Part shown: positions 15,855 through 25,000 of the stretch, piece by piece
Layout: the number at the start of each line of letters is the position of its first letter
Numbering within the stretch: the stretch's first letter is position 1
Assembly: GCF_000828895.1 (NCBI RefSeq)
Contig: NZ_AP014568.1
Location: 124,001-188,000 of the forward strand
From: Serpentinimonas raichei
GTDB taxonomy: Bacteria; Pseudomonadota; Gammaproteobacteria; Burkholderiales; Burkholderiaceae_C
Direction: 5' to 3'
DNA: 64,000 bases
Notes under the pieces: generated by a model
What the model saw: the letters and a program-made list of their open reading frames with translations, nothing else
Database searches by the model: none
What the model was told of the DNA's origin: nothing
Program-made: the position numbers and the translations under genes

Positions 15855-17657
15855 TTATGCATTCGACATGTCTACCTGAACAATACCACCCTCCACTCGA
15901 TAAATCGCCTCGCAACTGCGCAGCGTGGAGGTGCGGTGGGCGATCATGATCACGGTGAGGGTGCGGCTTAGGCCTTCGACTGCCTCGAGCACGGCTTCTT
16001 CGGTGGCGTTGTCGAGCGCGCTGGTGGCTTCGTCGAACACCAGTACATCCGCCTGTTTGTACAGGGCGCGGGCTATGGCCAAGCGCTGGCGCTGCCCGCC
16101 CGATAGGCGCACGCCGCGCTCGCCCACTAGGGTGCTGTAGCCTTGGGGCCAGCCTTCGATGGTTTGCGCAATCTGGGCGCGCTGTGCGGCTAGGCGCACG
16201 CGCTCAGGGTCTATTTGTGCTGGGGGCACCCCAAACGCGATGTTGGCGGCTACGCTGGCATCGGCCAAAAACATGGCTTGGGGCACGTGCGCCACCCGGG
16301 CTTGCCAAGCGCGGCGGTTGGTTTCGGTGATCGGGCAGCCGTCAACGCACAGTTGCCCTTCGGTGGGGGGCAGCAGGCCCATGAGGATGTCCATGAGCGT
16401 ACTTTTGCCGCTGCCGGTGGTGCCCACGATGCCGATGCGCGCTCCTTTGGCAATGCCCATGTTTACGCCGCGCAGCACTTGCGGGCCATTGGTGTGGTAG
16501 GCAAAGCCGAGGTTTCGCAGCTCGATGGCGTGATCAAACGGCAGTGCGGGCTGTGTGCTGCCCACAGTGGGCTCGGCGGGCATGGGCTGCTCGACTAGGG
16601 TGAGCACTTCGTGCAAGTACCCATGGTTGCTGCTTAAGTTGCTCCATGAATAGTAAATGCTTTGTGCCAACGGCAGCATGCGCTGCGCTGCGAGTGCGAG
16701 GGCGCCAAGTACTGGCACCACCTGCCCCAAGCCGCCGGGGCCCTGCGCCATGAGCAGGGCCACGCTGGCGATGAGCACCATGCCCAGCGCCTCGACCATG
16801 AAGCGTGGCGTGGAGGCATAGACCACGCTGCGCACTTGGGCGCGGCGCATGATGAGGTCGGCTTGCTCGAAGCGGGTGCAAAAGGTGGCATGGGTGCAAT
16901 CGAGCGTGATGTCGCGGATACCGCCTAAGCCCTCTTGAAGGGCTTGCACACGCAGGGAGGTAGCATCTGCTGCACGCTGACTGTCACGCATAAGGCGCGC
17001 TTGGGTAAGGGCATAAATTAAACCGTAAATGCTGCCAAGGCCCAAGATCATGCTGATGGCCACCCAAGGCTGAAAAGCCAGCACAACCAAGCACACCACG
17101 AGCACGATGAAGGCCGCTGCAACCCCGTTTGCGGTGGGCAAGAGCACAAAATTGATGACGCGCTCAACCTTGAGCACGATGCCATCGACCACCTCGCTGC
17201 TGTTGCGCTGGATGTGTGTGGTGTAGGGCTGGTGCAGGGTGCGGCGAAAGATGCCGGCCACCAAGTCGTGCCCTATAGACAGGGCCAACTTGGTGCTAGC
17301 CCACTGCACGCCGATGCGCACTAGGCCAGCCAGCACGGCTGCGCAGCCAAAGAGCACGGTGAGCGGCAGCAGCAGGTCTTGCGGCTGCTGCAAGCCTAGC
17401 GCGGCGATGAAGGGCTGCATGAAGGGCAGCACAAACAGGGCTTCGGGGGCAGTGAGCGCGGCCAAAAACGGAATGAGCGCGCCGATGGACACCAGCTCGG
17501 CAGCCGATGCCACCACCGTGAGGCCTAGCAGCGCCACGCTCTGCCCCTTGCGCCGCGCCGACATGCTGCGCCACAAGCGGCGCAACTGCGGCAGCGCAGC
17601 CAGCAGCCCGGGCTCGGGGGTGGCGCTGGGGGCAGCGCTGGGATTGGCGGGGGGCAT
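15855..17657 (-). CDS. ABC transporter with fused membrane and ATPase domains, PglK/MsbA-type lipid-linked glycan flippase
   Basis: A 600-residue half-transporter. An exporter-type membrane domain (about residues 35-330, six hydrophobic segments) is followed by a nucleotide-binding domain with Walker A GTTGSGKST, Q-loop VPQAMFLADASV, signature RLSGGQRQRL, Walker B VLVFDEATSALD and switch histidine IAHRTS. Position as the first gene of the leftward glycan cluster, beside a PglC/D/E/F-like set, suggests it flips a lipid-linked saccharide as PglK does; MsbA-type lipid export is the alternative. Start MPPANPSAAP at 17657 is the only ATG before the membrane domain. Confidence 0.88.
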   Translation of the reverse strand: MPPANPSAAPSATPEPGLLAALPQLRRLWRSMSARRKGQSVALLGLTVVASAAELVSIGALIPFLAALTAPEALFVLPFMQPFIAALGLQQPQDLLLPLTVLFGCAAVLAGLVRIGVQWASTKLALSIGHDLVAGIFRRTLHQPYTTHIQRNSSEVVDGIVLKVERVINFVLLPTANGVAAAFIVLVVCLVVLAFQPWVAISMILGLGSIYGLIYALTQARLMRDSQRAADATSLRVQALQEGLGGIRDITLDCTHATFCTRFEQADLIMRRAQVRSVVYASTPRFMVEALGMVLIASVALLMAQGPGGLGQVVPVLGALALAAQRMLPLAQSIYYSWSNLSSNHGYLHEVLTLVEQPMPAEPTVGSTQPALPFDHAIELRNLGFAYHTNGPQVLRGVNMGIAKGARIGIVGTTGSGKSTLMDILMGLLPPTEGQLCVDGCPITETNRRAWQARVAHVPQAMFLADASVAANIAFGVPPAQIDPERVRLAAQRAQIAQTIEGWPQGYSTLVGERGVRLSGGQRQRLAIARALYKQADVLVFDEATSALDNATEEAVLEAVEGLSRTLTVIMIAHRTSTLRSCEAIYRVEGGIVQVDMSNA

Positions 17658-17827
17658 TGAGGGGTGGGCCAGAAAAGCGGTTTGGCCACGCTACCGCCGT
17701 GCCGTGTCACGATCGGCGGGCGCGTTAAGTGGGTGTATAGAGCCGGCCCCAAGCGGGCTGGCAGGCTGCTGCACGGGGCAACAGCGTTAAGGCTTGATTT
17801 TACACACAAGCCATGGAGGGCGAGGGT

Positions 17828-18019
17828 TTAGTTGTGCTCGTTTTTGCTGAGCTGGGCCGAAAGTTGGTTGGCCTGATGGGCCAAGTCCTCCAGATTCATG
17901 GGTGGCAGACCAGTTTGGCGCCACTGTGTGTAGTCGAACTTGTCACGCGAGACGGCAACCAGAAAGCGCTCGGCTTCGACCAAGCCCAGCGCCCCAATGA
18001 GGGCCTGCATACCAGTCAT
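17828..18019 (-). CDS. small conserved hypothetical protein
   Basis: A 63-residue protein starting MTGMQALIGALGLVEAERFLVAV, continuing with the SRDKFDYTQWRQTGLPPMNL segment and a short helical tail. The ALGLVEAERF...DYTxW pattern resembles small uncharacterised proteins often seen next to mobile or toxin-antitoxin genes, but I cannot assign a role. The frame stays open to about 18070 with KTEAEIR directly before the ATG, which also looks like family sequence, so the N-terminus may have been longer and lost its start. It lies 36 bases below the MerR remnant. Confidence 0.5.
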   Translation of the reverse strand: MTGMQALIGALGLVEAERFLVAVSRDKFDYTQWRQTGLPPMNLEDLAHQANQLSAQLSKNEHN

Positions 18020-18129
18020 GCGAATTTCGGCTTCAGTTTTTCGGGTAAGCGGATTAAATGGTTGATCTTACCTTTGCATGAGAGTGAGACAGACCGGCAT
18101 CTCATCGGATTATCTGGTTGATGCTTCAC

Positions 18130-18355
18130 CTACTGCTGGTGCATGTTTCCTTCGCTAATTCCAGCAAGAACCCCACACGCCTCAACTTTCCGGTCATCGT
18201 TGCAACTCGCTCTCAGTGAAACGAGTTGTTTCTCAAGCGCTTGCAGAGCGGTTATCTGCGACCGCACATGAGAGATGTGATCATCGAGCAAGGCGTTGAC
18301 GGCGGTACAAGGCTGATGAGGGTCGTCCTGATAGCTCTGTAGTTCGTGAATCTCA
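18130..18355 (-). pseudogene. C-terminal remnant of a CadR/PbrR-like MerR-family metal regulator, truncated by the IS1380-family element
   Basis: About 72 codons remain of a MerR regulator. They read GEIHELQSYQDDPHQPC, then VNALLDDHISHVRSQITALQ and KQLVSLRASC, ending in EACGVLAGIS. This is the dimerisation helix and metal-binding C-terminus of Cd/Pb-type MerR proteins, including the three cysteines. The N-terminal helix-turn-helix is missing: coding sequence stops exactly where the inverted repeat of the IS1380-family element begins at 18356. It cannot bind DNA as it stands. Confidence 0.75.
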
Positions 18356-20090
18356 CCTGAATCCGTGACCCCATTAGCAGCCAAACTCTAACCCAAGCCG
18401 AATCAGCATTTGGACATGAATTCCGCTCTGGATTTCTCAAATTTGGCCCAAGCCGAGCGTGTTTGCGCGCCCATGCGCTATCAAAGCATGGGAACGGATG
18501 CGTTGAACAAGGCCGTATGGGTGTTTTTGCCTGCAAGCGCGCAGCCCCCATCCTTGGGAGCCTCCCAATTGGCTGATCTTTCTTCGGGTGCTGGTCGGCA
18601 GCGGCTGGGGCTTTGCGCTTGGCCGCTACAGCGCGTCAAGCGCGCGCCAGTGGCGCTCAAACACCGCAAAGGCCCTGTCGTTGGCCCCCAAGCCCAACAC
18701 CCACTGGCGGGCATGGTCCACCATGCGGGCGGCCTTGAACATCAACTCCTGTATCACCGTGCGGATGCGACGGCGCTGCGCGCTGTGGCGCACCGGTGCA
18801 TCGGGCCCGTGCAGCGTGTGCTGGCCAACCAAGCGCAGCAGGTTCATCGCCACGGCCGCCAGCGCGCACACCACGTAGTTGGTGTCGAACTTGCCCGAGG
18901 GCAGCCGGGTCAGATCCATGTCGGTTTTGAACTCCGAGTGAAACTGCTCATGCGTGCCGTGCTCGGCGTACAAGGCAATGACCTGCTCGGGCGTGAACGA
19001 CTCAGGCAAGGTGGTGCTCCAGCCTTCCAGCACATACTCGGGCAACAGCATCTGCTGGCCCCGTTTGTCAACGGTGCGCTCGGTCAGGCGGTACACGCGG
19101 CGTGCTTTGAGGCTCTCGTTACCGTCTCTGATGGCCACGCTTTGCTCCCACAGGCACTGGCGTTTACCGGGGCGCAATACCGTCCAAGCGGTGTTGGCAT
19201 CGGCTACCCGTGCCTGGGCGATGGTCTCTACCGGCGTGCTGCGCGGGTTCCACTTGATGAGCCACGCGACCTCGCGCTGCAGGGCTTTGGCTTGTCGGGC
19301 GATGGCACACATCAGCTTGGCCGAATCAAAGCCCGAGTCGGCCCGCAGCAGCAAGGGCGGCTGGGCCGCTGCCGTGACTTTGGCCGCCAGCGGCAGCAGC
19401 CGCTCGATGTTGTATTCGGTCTCGCTGGCCGAGTGCTGGGTGCCCGGGCGCAGGGCAAACTCCAGGCAAAAGCCTTGGGTGCCCAAGTAGGCCACCAGCG
19501 GGCAGTAGCCGTCCACTCCCGCATAGGTGCGCCCCACATGCTCCTTGGCCGTGCCGCTTTGGTCCATGGCGAAGGTGTCGATGTCCAGTGGCACATAAGC
19601 ACAGGGCAGCGCCCCGAAGTCGATGGGCTGGCCCTCGAGCTTGAGGCTCAAAACCGCGGTGTTGATGTCATCGATCAAGTCAAACCAAGCTGGCGCGTGG
19701 GTGTCCAAGCGCTGGCGCAGGGTGGGCGACGAGGGCACCGATCGCAAGCCCAAGGCGCGGGTGAAGAAAGTGTCTTGGCGCTGGCCTTCGATGGCATCAA
19801 AATCGTTCTTGCCCAGACACAGCAGGCCCAGGTAGCTCTTGAGGATGTCGCTATTGGCGATGCCGCTGCGCACGGGGTAAGCGGGGTCGACCAAGGCGTT
19901 GAGATTGATGCGCTTGAGGTACTTGCCAATCAGGGCCAAGCCAGCGTGCTGGCTCAAGTCGTAGGGCAGTTGTTTGATGACAAAATCGGGCATGGGGGCT
20001 TCACCTTCAGGGTGAAGCCCACTTGGGGTCTAGAATGTTGATTTCAATAGGGAATCAGCAGTATTTTTGGTGCGGGGTCACGGATTCAGG
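18356..20090 (-). mobile_element. IS1380-family insertion sequence
   Basis: A 1.7-kb element delimited by a 17-bp perfect inverted repeat, CCTGAATCCGTGACCCC at 18356-18372 and its complement at 20074-20090. It carries one transposase gene on the minus strand. The roughly 250 bases between the left repeat and the transposase stop hold no convincing gene. The flanking bases (TCTCA left, CACGA right) show no target duplication, and both neighbouring genes are truncated exactly at the repeats, so the present junction probably arose by recombination between IS copies or by an adjacent deletion. Confidence 0.85.
18626..19993 (-). CDS. IS1380-family transposase
   Basis: A 455-residue DDE transposase of the IS1380 (IS4-like DDE_Tnp_1) group. 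Catalytic acids are in LDIDTFAMDQSG (about residue 137), LLRADSGFDSAK (about 217) and HEQFHSEFKTD (about 354). The middle YAGVDGYCPLVAYLG and WLIKWNPR motifs are characteristic. The gene is full-length, so the element may still be able to move. The long opposite-strand open frame across it is an artefact of GC-rich codon use. Confidence 0.92.
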   Translation of the reverse strand: MPDFVIKQLPYDLSQHAGLALIGKYLKRINLNALVDPAYPVRSGIANSDILKSYLGLLCLGKNDFDAIEGQRQDTFFTRALGLRSVPSSPTLRQRLDTHAPAWFDLIDDINTAVLSLKLEGQPIDFGALPCAYVPLDIDTFAMDQSGTAKEHVGRTYAGVDGYCPLVAYLGTQGFCLEFALRPGTQHSASETEYNIERLLPLAAKVTAAAQPPLLLRADSGFDSAKLMCAIARQAKALQREVAWLIKWNPRSTPVETIAQARVADANTAWTVLRPGKRQCLWEQSVAIRDGNESLKARRVYRLTERTVDKRGQQMLLPEYVLEGWSTTLPESFTPEQVIALYAEHGTHEQFHSEFKTDMDLTRLPSGKFDTNYVVCALAAVAMNLLRLVGQHTLHGPDAPVRHSAQRRRIRTVIQELMFKAARMVDHARQWVLGLGANDRAFAVFERHWRALDAL

Positions 20091-20663
20091 CACGATATTC
20101 ACACTTGGGGTCTTGAACGCAGCCACTAGGTCGGCGTCCGAGGTATTGACAAGATTGACGTCCCTCTCCGTGAGATTCACGCTCTCGAGAGCCCTAGCTA
20201 GCAGGTAGTGGGAAACTGAAAATTGAACCAAGTTGATCTGCTGGCCCTTGAGGTCGGCAAGCTTCTTGCCTTCGCCCTTCATGACGATGCCATCATTTCC
20301 ATTGGAAAAGCTACCCACGATCAAGGCGGTCGAGTCCACGCCGCCAGCAGCGGGAATGGTCAGTGCATCCATATTGGTCATGGTGCAGCCGTCGAACGAG
20401 CCTGCGGTATACTGGTTTATCGACTCGACGTAGTCGATGAGTTGAACCACATCGACCGTTATGCCGTACTTTTTGGCCCACTTGTCCATGATGCCGCTTG
20501 ACTTGGCGTAGTACCAAGGCATCCAGCCTGCGTAAATGGTCCAGCAGACCTTAAAATTTTTTTTCTTTTTCGGTGCGTCTAAGAAGGTGGTGGTGCCCAG
20601 TACAACTAGGCCGGAAAATACGGTTGCAGCAGCAACCTGCTTGAATCGGCGGCGTGAGATCAT
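20091..20663 (-). pseudogene. ABC transporter substrate-binding protein (guanidine/urea-carboxylase-associated NitT/TauT type), 3' half lost to the IS
   Basis: About 191 codons remain of a periplasmic binding protein. The ATG at 20663 follows AGGTG by six bases and starts MISRRRFKQVAAATVFSGLVV, a Tat-like signal. Conserved text includes WTIYAGWMPWYYAKSSG, the VESINQYTAGSFDG stretch, TNMDALTIPAAGGVDSTALI and VQFSVSHYLLARALES. Coding stops at the IS1380-family repeat at 20090; the frame runs on inside the IS to a stop at 20055. The permease and ATPase genes expected downstream are absent. The guanidine-I riboswitch in the leader indicates the ancestral substrate was guanidine or a related nitrogen compound. 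Confidence 0.82.
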
Positions 20664-20715
20664 GGAAAACACCTTGGAGATGGCACACGGAAACGGCGCA
20701 CCACAATATGCTTAG

Positions 20716-20810
20716 ATCTCCAGGGCTTTTGTCCCGCCGTGTAACCCCTCAAAGGGGTCGATAGCTCTCGGACCAGACACCCGCTCGCGCAGACCGGAAC
20801 CCTAGCCGTC
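20716..20810 (-). promoter_or_regulatory. guanidine-I (ykkC) riboswitch
   Basis: The minus strand carries the conserved ykkC blocks in order: CTAGGGTTCCG near 20804-20794, CTGGTCCGAGAG near 20776-20765, and ACACGGCGGGACAAAAGCC followed by a CCTGGAGA end near 20739-20717. A closing stem (CGACCCC / GGGGTTA side) lies between the last two blocks. This class binds guanidinium and activates guanidine carboxylase, transporter and exporter genes. It stands about 50 bases before the truncated substrate-binding-protein gene. All core nucleotides I recognise are intact, so ligand binding is probably preserved although the operon is broken. Confidence 0.88.
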
Positions 20811-20871
20811 TATTGAATTTGTGGCACTTTCAATCCGGCAAATGCCAGACCATTCCCGTCAAGTCTTCTGT

Positions 20872-20888
20872 AGCAATAGGCGTGCCAG
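20872..20888 (-). promoter_or_regulatory. sigma-54 promoter upstream of the guanidine riboswitch
   Basis: Minus-strand CTGGCACGCCTATTGCT matches the RpoN consensus (TGGCACG-N4-TTGCW) at every defined position with the correct -24/-12 spacing. Transcription would begin near 20860, giving a leader of about 50 bases before the riboswitch. RpoN control fits a nitrogen-scavenging operon. Confidence 0.72.
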
Positions 20889-20915
20889 ATTTCACCGCCG
20901 CTTTGCTGCCCGTCA

Positions 20916-20932
20916 TGCACAGAGTTGGTGCG
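20916..20932. promoter_or_regulatory. possible NtrC binding site
   Basis: TGCACAGAGTTGGTGCG fits the NtrC dyad TGCAC-N7-GTGCA with one mismatch. It is centred about 65 bases upstream of the predicted sigma-54 start. The remainder of the roughly 470-base gap between the transporter remnant and the DUF1289 gene shows no further gene. Confidence 0.4.
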
Positions 20933-21129
20933 AATGCGAGCTGCCGCCTCTCTCTGCATGCGATTTCACCCTATTTTCCGCTTCAATACGGTGCGAAATG
21001 AGCTGGTGCCTTGGCCCGGGTGGCGCGTGCGCTGCTGGGCAAGAGGGTGCAGGCGGCGCACTGAGGCTCGCTGCGCCGCAATAGGCGCACACACCCCGGG
21101 GTTGGCTTGGGTGCCCTACAGTTTGCCCC

Positions 21130-21426
21130 ATGAACGATATGCAGGCCAGCCTGCCCCGCCACCCCAAGCTCAAAGCCGCGCTGCGCCAAGCCCGAAGCGG
21201 CGGTGCCGTGCCTTCGCCCTGCGTCGGCATCTGCCGCATGGACGCCCCCAGCGGCTACTGCCTGGGCTGCTGGCGCACGCTGGACGAAATCGCGCACTGG
21301 AGCGCAGCCAATGCAGACGAGCAACGGGCTTGCTGGCGGCGCATCGAAGCGCGCATCGAGGGGCGTTTGGATGAGCGCATGGATGCGGGCAGGGTCGGCC
21401 AAGCCCAGGCGCACCCCTTGCCATAG
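21130..21426 (+). CDS. DUF1289 family protein
   Basis: A 98-residue protein with the DUF1289 core [30 protein letters not shown] (four cysteines, likely metal-binding, residues about 29-58), followed by [16 protein letters not shown]. These small cysteine-rich proteins are common in proteobacteria and have no firm function. The start at 21130 (MNDMQASLP) or the second Met at 21139 are both possible. It stands alone, downstream of the guanidine-operon control region but on the opposite strand. Confidence 0.82.
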   Translation: MNDMQASLPRHPKLKAALRQARSGGAVPSPCVGICRMDAPSGYCLGCWRTLDEIAHWSAANADEQRACWRRIEARIEGRLDERMDAGRVGQAQAHPLP

Positions 21427-21584
21427 GGCCGCATCAGCGCAGCTTGACGCCAGCAACCGCCACCTGAAACCGCCACCAAATGCTGTAGCCAGTTGCTGCC
21501 ACCCAAACCAGTTGGCCAAATCCGCCCCCAGCTTGGTTAAGATGATGGCCCCGCCGTGCAAACGGCTCAACGCATGGAGTCGCG

Positions 21585-22022
21585 ATGTTCAAAAAAATCC
21601 TGGTGCCCTCTGACGGCTCCAAACTGGCGCATGGCGCGGCCGAATTTGCCGCCGACTTGGCCAAGGTGCACGGGGCCAGCGTGGTCGGGCTGTACGTGAT
21701 CGACCCCTTTCCCTACATCGGCATCGGCGACGCCTCGGCCGCCGGCCTGCAAGCCTATATGGGCGAGGCGCAGGCGGCAGCCGACCGCTCGTTGGGCGAC
21801 ATCCAAGCCTGCTGCGAAGCGCGCGGCGTGGCTTTTGCCGCCGACACGATCGAGCGCAACAGCACCTACGAGGGCATTTTGGAAACGGCGCAGGACGAAG
21901 GCTGCGACCTGATCGTGATGGGCTCGCACGGCCGCACCGGCGTAAAGGCCTTGATTCTGGGCAGCGTGGCGCAAAAAGTGCTCACCTACGCCAAGGTGCC
22001 GGTGCTGATCGTCAAGCCTTGA
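21585..22022 (+). CDS. universal stress protein, UspA family
   Basis: A 145-residue single-domain Usp protein. It starts MFKKILVPSDGSKLAHGAAEFA. The C-terminal ATP-binding motif GSHGRTGVKALILGSVAQKVL is the G-2x-G-9x-G(S/T) type, so nucleotide binding is likely. Cytoplasmic; role under stress unspecific. It ends 34 bases before the uvrA start and could be co-transcribed with it. A second family member is at 46008. Confidence 0.9.
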   Translation: MFKKILVPSDGSKLAHGAAEFAADLAKVHGASVVGLYVIDPFPYIGIGDASAAGLQAYMGEAQAAADRSLGDIQACCEARGVAFAADTIERNSTYEGILETAQDEGCDLIVMGSHGRTGVKALILGSVAQKVLTYAKVPVLIVKP

Positions 22023-22055
22023 GCGGCACCACGGCCTGCGCCAAGCCTTTGCCCC

Positions 22056-25000
22056 GTGCCGCCCGCCTTGCCTGTGCCGCCCGCGCCCCTTGAGCCTCCT
22101 GTGCCCGAAGGGCTGATCCGCATTCGTGGGGCGCGCCAGCACAACCTGAAAAACCTCGATCTCGACCTGCGCACCGGCGAGCTGACGGTGGTCACCGGGC
22201 CGAGCGGATCGGGCAAATCCAGCCTGGTGTTCGACACCCTGTATGCCGAGGGGCAGCGGCGCTACGTCGAGACCTTCAGCGCCTACGCACGCCAGTTCCT
22301 GGACCGCATGGACCGCCCGGCGGTGGACCGGGTAGAGGGCGTGCCGCCCGCCATCGCCATCGACCAGAGCAACCCGGTGCGCAACTCGCGCTCCACCGTG
22401 GGCACGATGAGCGAGCTCAACGACCACCTCAAGCTGCTGTACGCGCGCGCGGCGCAACTGTTTGACCGCCAAACCGCGCTGCCGGTGCGCGCCGACCACG
22501 CCGATTCGATCTGCGCCGAGCTGCTGCGCCGCAGCCAGCAGGAACAGGCCCGCAGCGGGCAGGAGCCGCGCCTGCTGCTCACCTTCCCGGTGCAGTTGCC
22601 GGCCAGCAGCAGCGCGCTCGAAATCGAGCAATGGCTCAGCGCCAGCGGCTACACCCGGGTGCTGGGGCAGCGCCTGCAGGCCGGCGTTGCGGGCCAGAGC
22701 GAACCGGTGCAGGTGCTCGACGTGGTGGCCGATCGGCTGCTGCTCAGCCGCGCCGAACGCGCCCGGGTGCTGGAGGCGATCGAGCGCTGCCTGCAGCACG
22801 GCGCCGGGCGGTTGAACGTTTATTTGCAGACCGACCCGGCAGCCGAGCCGCCCGCCGAGGCCAGCGTATGGCGTTTTTCCACCGGCCTGCACTGCCCCGA
22901 GAGCGACTTGCGCTACCCCGAGCCGGTGCCGGCGCATTTTTCCTTCAATTCGGCGCTCGGGGCTTGCCCGACCTGCCGCGGCTTTGGCCGGGTCATCGGC
23001 ATCGATTGGGGCCTAGTGATCCCAGACCCCAAACGCACCCTGCGCGCCGGGGCCATCAAACCGATCCAGACCCCAGCCTACCAAGAGTGCCAAGACGAGC
23101 TGCTGCAGCACGCCGAGGCGGCCGGCATCCCGCGCGACACGCCGTGGATGCACCTGAGCGCCGAGCAACGCCACTGGGTGCTCGAAGGCGAGCCCGGCTG
23201 GCGCGGCGACTGGAAGCACCAGTGGTACGGCATCCGGCGCTTCTTCGACTACCTGGAGAGCAAGGCCTACAAGATGCACATCCGGGTGCTGCTGTCCAAA
23301 TACCGCAGCTACACCGAATGCCCAGCCTGCCAGGGTGCGCGCCTGCAGCCCGACAGCCTGCTCTGGCGGCTGGGCTCCAAGGCCGACGCCGACGCGGTGC
23401 TGCCGCCCGAGCAGCGCTTTTTGCCGCCCGGCGTGGGCTGGAGCCGGGCGCAACTCGAAGCCCTGCCGGGGCTGTGTCTGCACGACCTGATGCGCCTGCC
23501 CTTGCAGCCCTTGCGCGAATTTTTTGCGCGGCTGGCTGGCACGCCGCCGGGAGCAGGATGTGATACTGCCACTGGCGTGGGCGTGGGCGTGGCCGTGGCC
23601 GCTGGTGGGAGTGGGCGTAGGCGTACAGAAGCCGAAGCTGGCGCGGCTGGGGTAGGGGTGGGTGAGGAATCGGAGCCTGCGACTGACGAACCCGCCCCTA
23701 CCCCAGCCGCGCCAGCGCAACCCACCAAGGAACCCGCCGCCAAGGACCCACCCACCGACGAACCCGCGCCAGTCCACCCCCCACCCGAACTAAAGCTGCT
23801 GCTAGACGAAATCCAGACCCGCCTGCGCTACCTGTGCGAAGTCGGGCTCGGCTACCTGACACTCGATCGGCAAAGCCGCAGCTTGAGCGGCGGCGAGGTG
23901 CAGCGCATCAACCTGACCACGGCGCTGGGCACCTCGCTCGTCAACACCCTGTTCGTGCTCGACGAGCCCAGCATCGGGCTGCACCCGCGCGACATGGGGC
24001 GCATCTTGCAGGCCATGCGCAGGCTGCGCGACGCCGGCAACACGCTGGTGGTGGTGGAACACGACCCGGCGCTCATGCTCGCCGCCGACCGCGTCATCGA
24101 CATGGGCCCCGGCCCCGGCGCGCGCGGCGGCCAGATCGTGTTCGACGGCAGCCCGGAGCAGCTGCGCCACGCCGACACCCTCACCGGCGCCTACTTGGGC
24201 GGGCGCAAACAAGTCGGCTTTGGCTTCAAACGCATGGTCACGCCCAGCACACCCCGGCTGCAACTGCGCGGCGTGCGCGCCCACAACCTGCAGGGCATCG
24301 ACGTCGATTTTCCGCTGCAGCGCCTGGTCTGCGTCACCGGCGTGAGCGGATCGGGCAAATCGACCCTGATTCAAGACGTGCTGGCCCCAGCGCTGCAGCG
24401 CCACTTCGGCCACAGCGGCCAAGCCCCGCTGGCGCACGAGGCCCTGCTGGGGGCCGAGCAGTTAAGCGCGGTGGTGTTTATCGACCAGTCCCCGATCGGC
24501 AAAACGGCGCGCTCCAACCCGGCCAGCTACATCGGCGCCTGGGATGCGCTGCGCGCCCTGCTGGCGGCACAAGCGCTGGCGCGCCAGCGCGGCTACACCG
24601 CCGCCAAGTTCAGCTTCAACGGCGGCGACGGGCGCTGCCCCGGCTGCGGCGGCAGCGGTTTCGAACGCGTCGAGATGCAGTTCTTGAGCGACGTCTATCT
24701 GCGCTGCCCCGACTGCCTCGGCCAACGCTACCGGCCCGAGGTGCTGGAGGTGCGCCTGGAGCGCGGCGGGCGCGGCTGGAACGCCGCCGAGCTGCTCGAA
24801 CTCACAGTGAGCGAGGCGCTGGCGCTGTTTGGCGCGGGCGCAGATGACAGCGCCCCCGACGATCCGGCGCAACGCAAGCTCGAGCGCACGCTCTGCGCCG
24901 CCCTGCAGCCCTTGGTGGAGGTGGGGCTGGAATACCTCAAGCTCGGCCAGCCCGTGCCCACGCTCAGCGGCGGCGAAGCGCAGCGCCTCAAGCTGGCGGC

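Noticed and set aside
18410..20041. 543-codon plus-strand frame over the IS1380-family element
   Set aside because: Mirror of the transposase gene; no recognisable motif, and it runs from outside to beyond the coding region in a frame set by GC bias.
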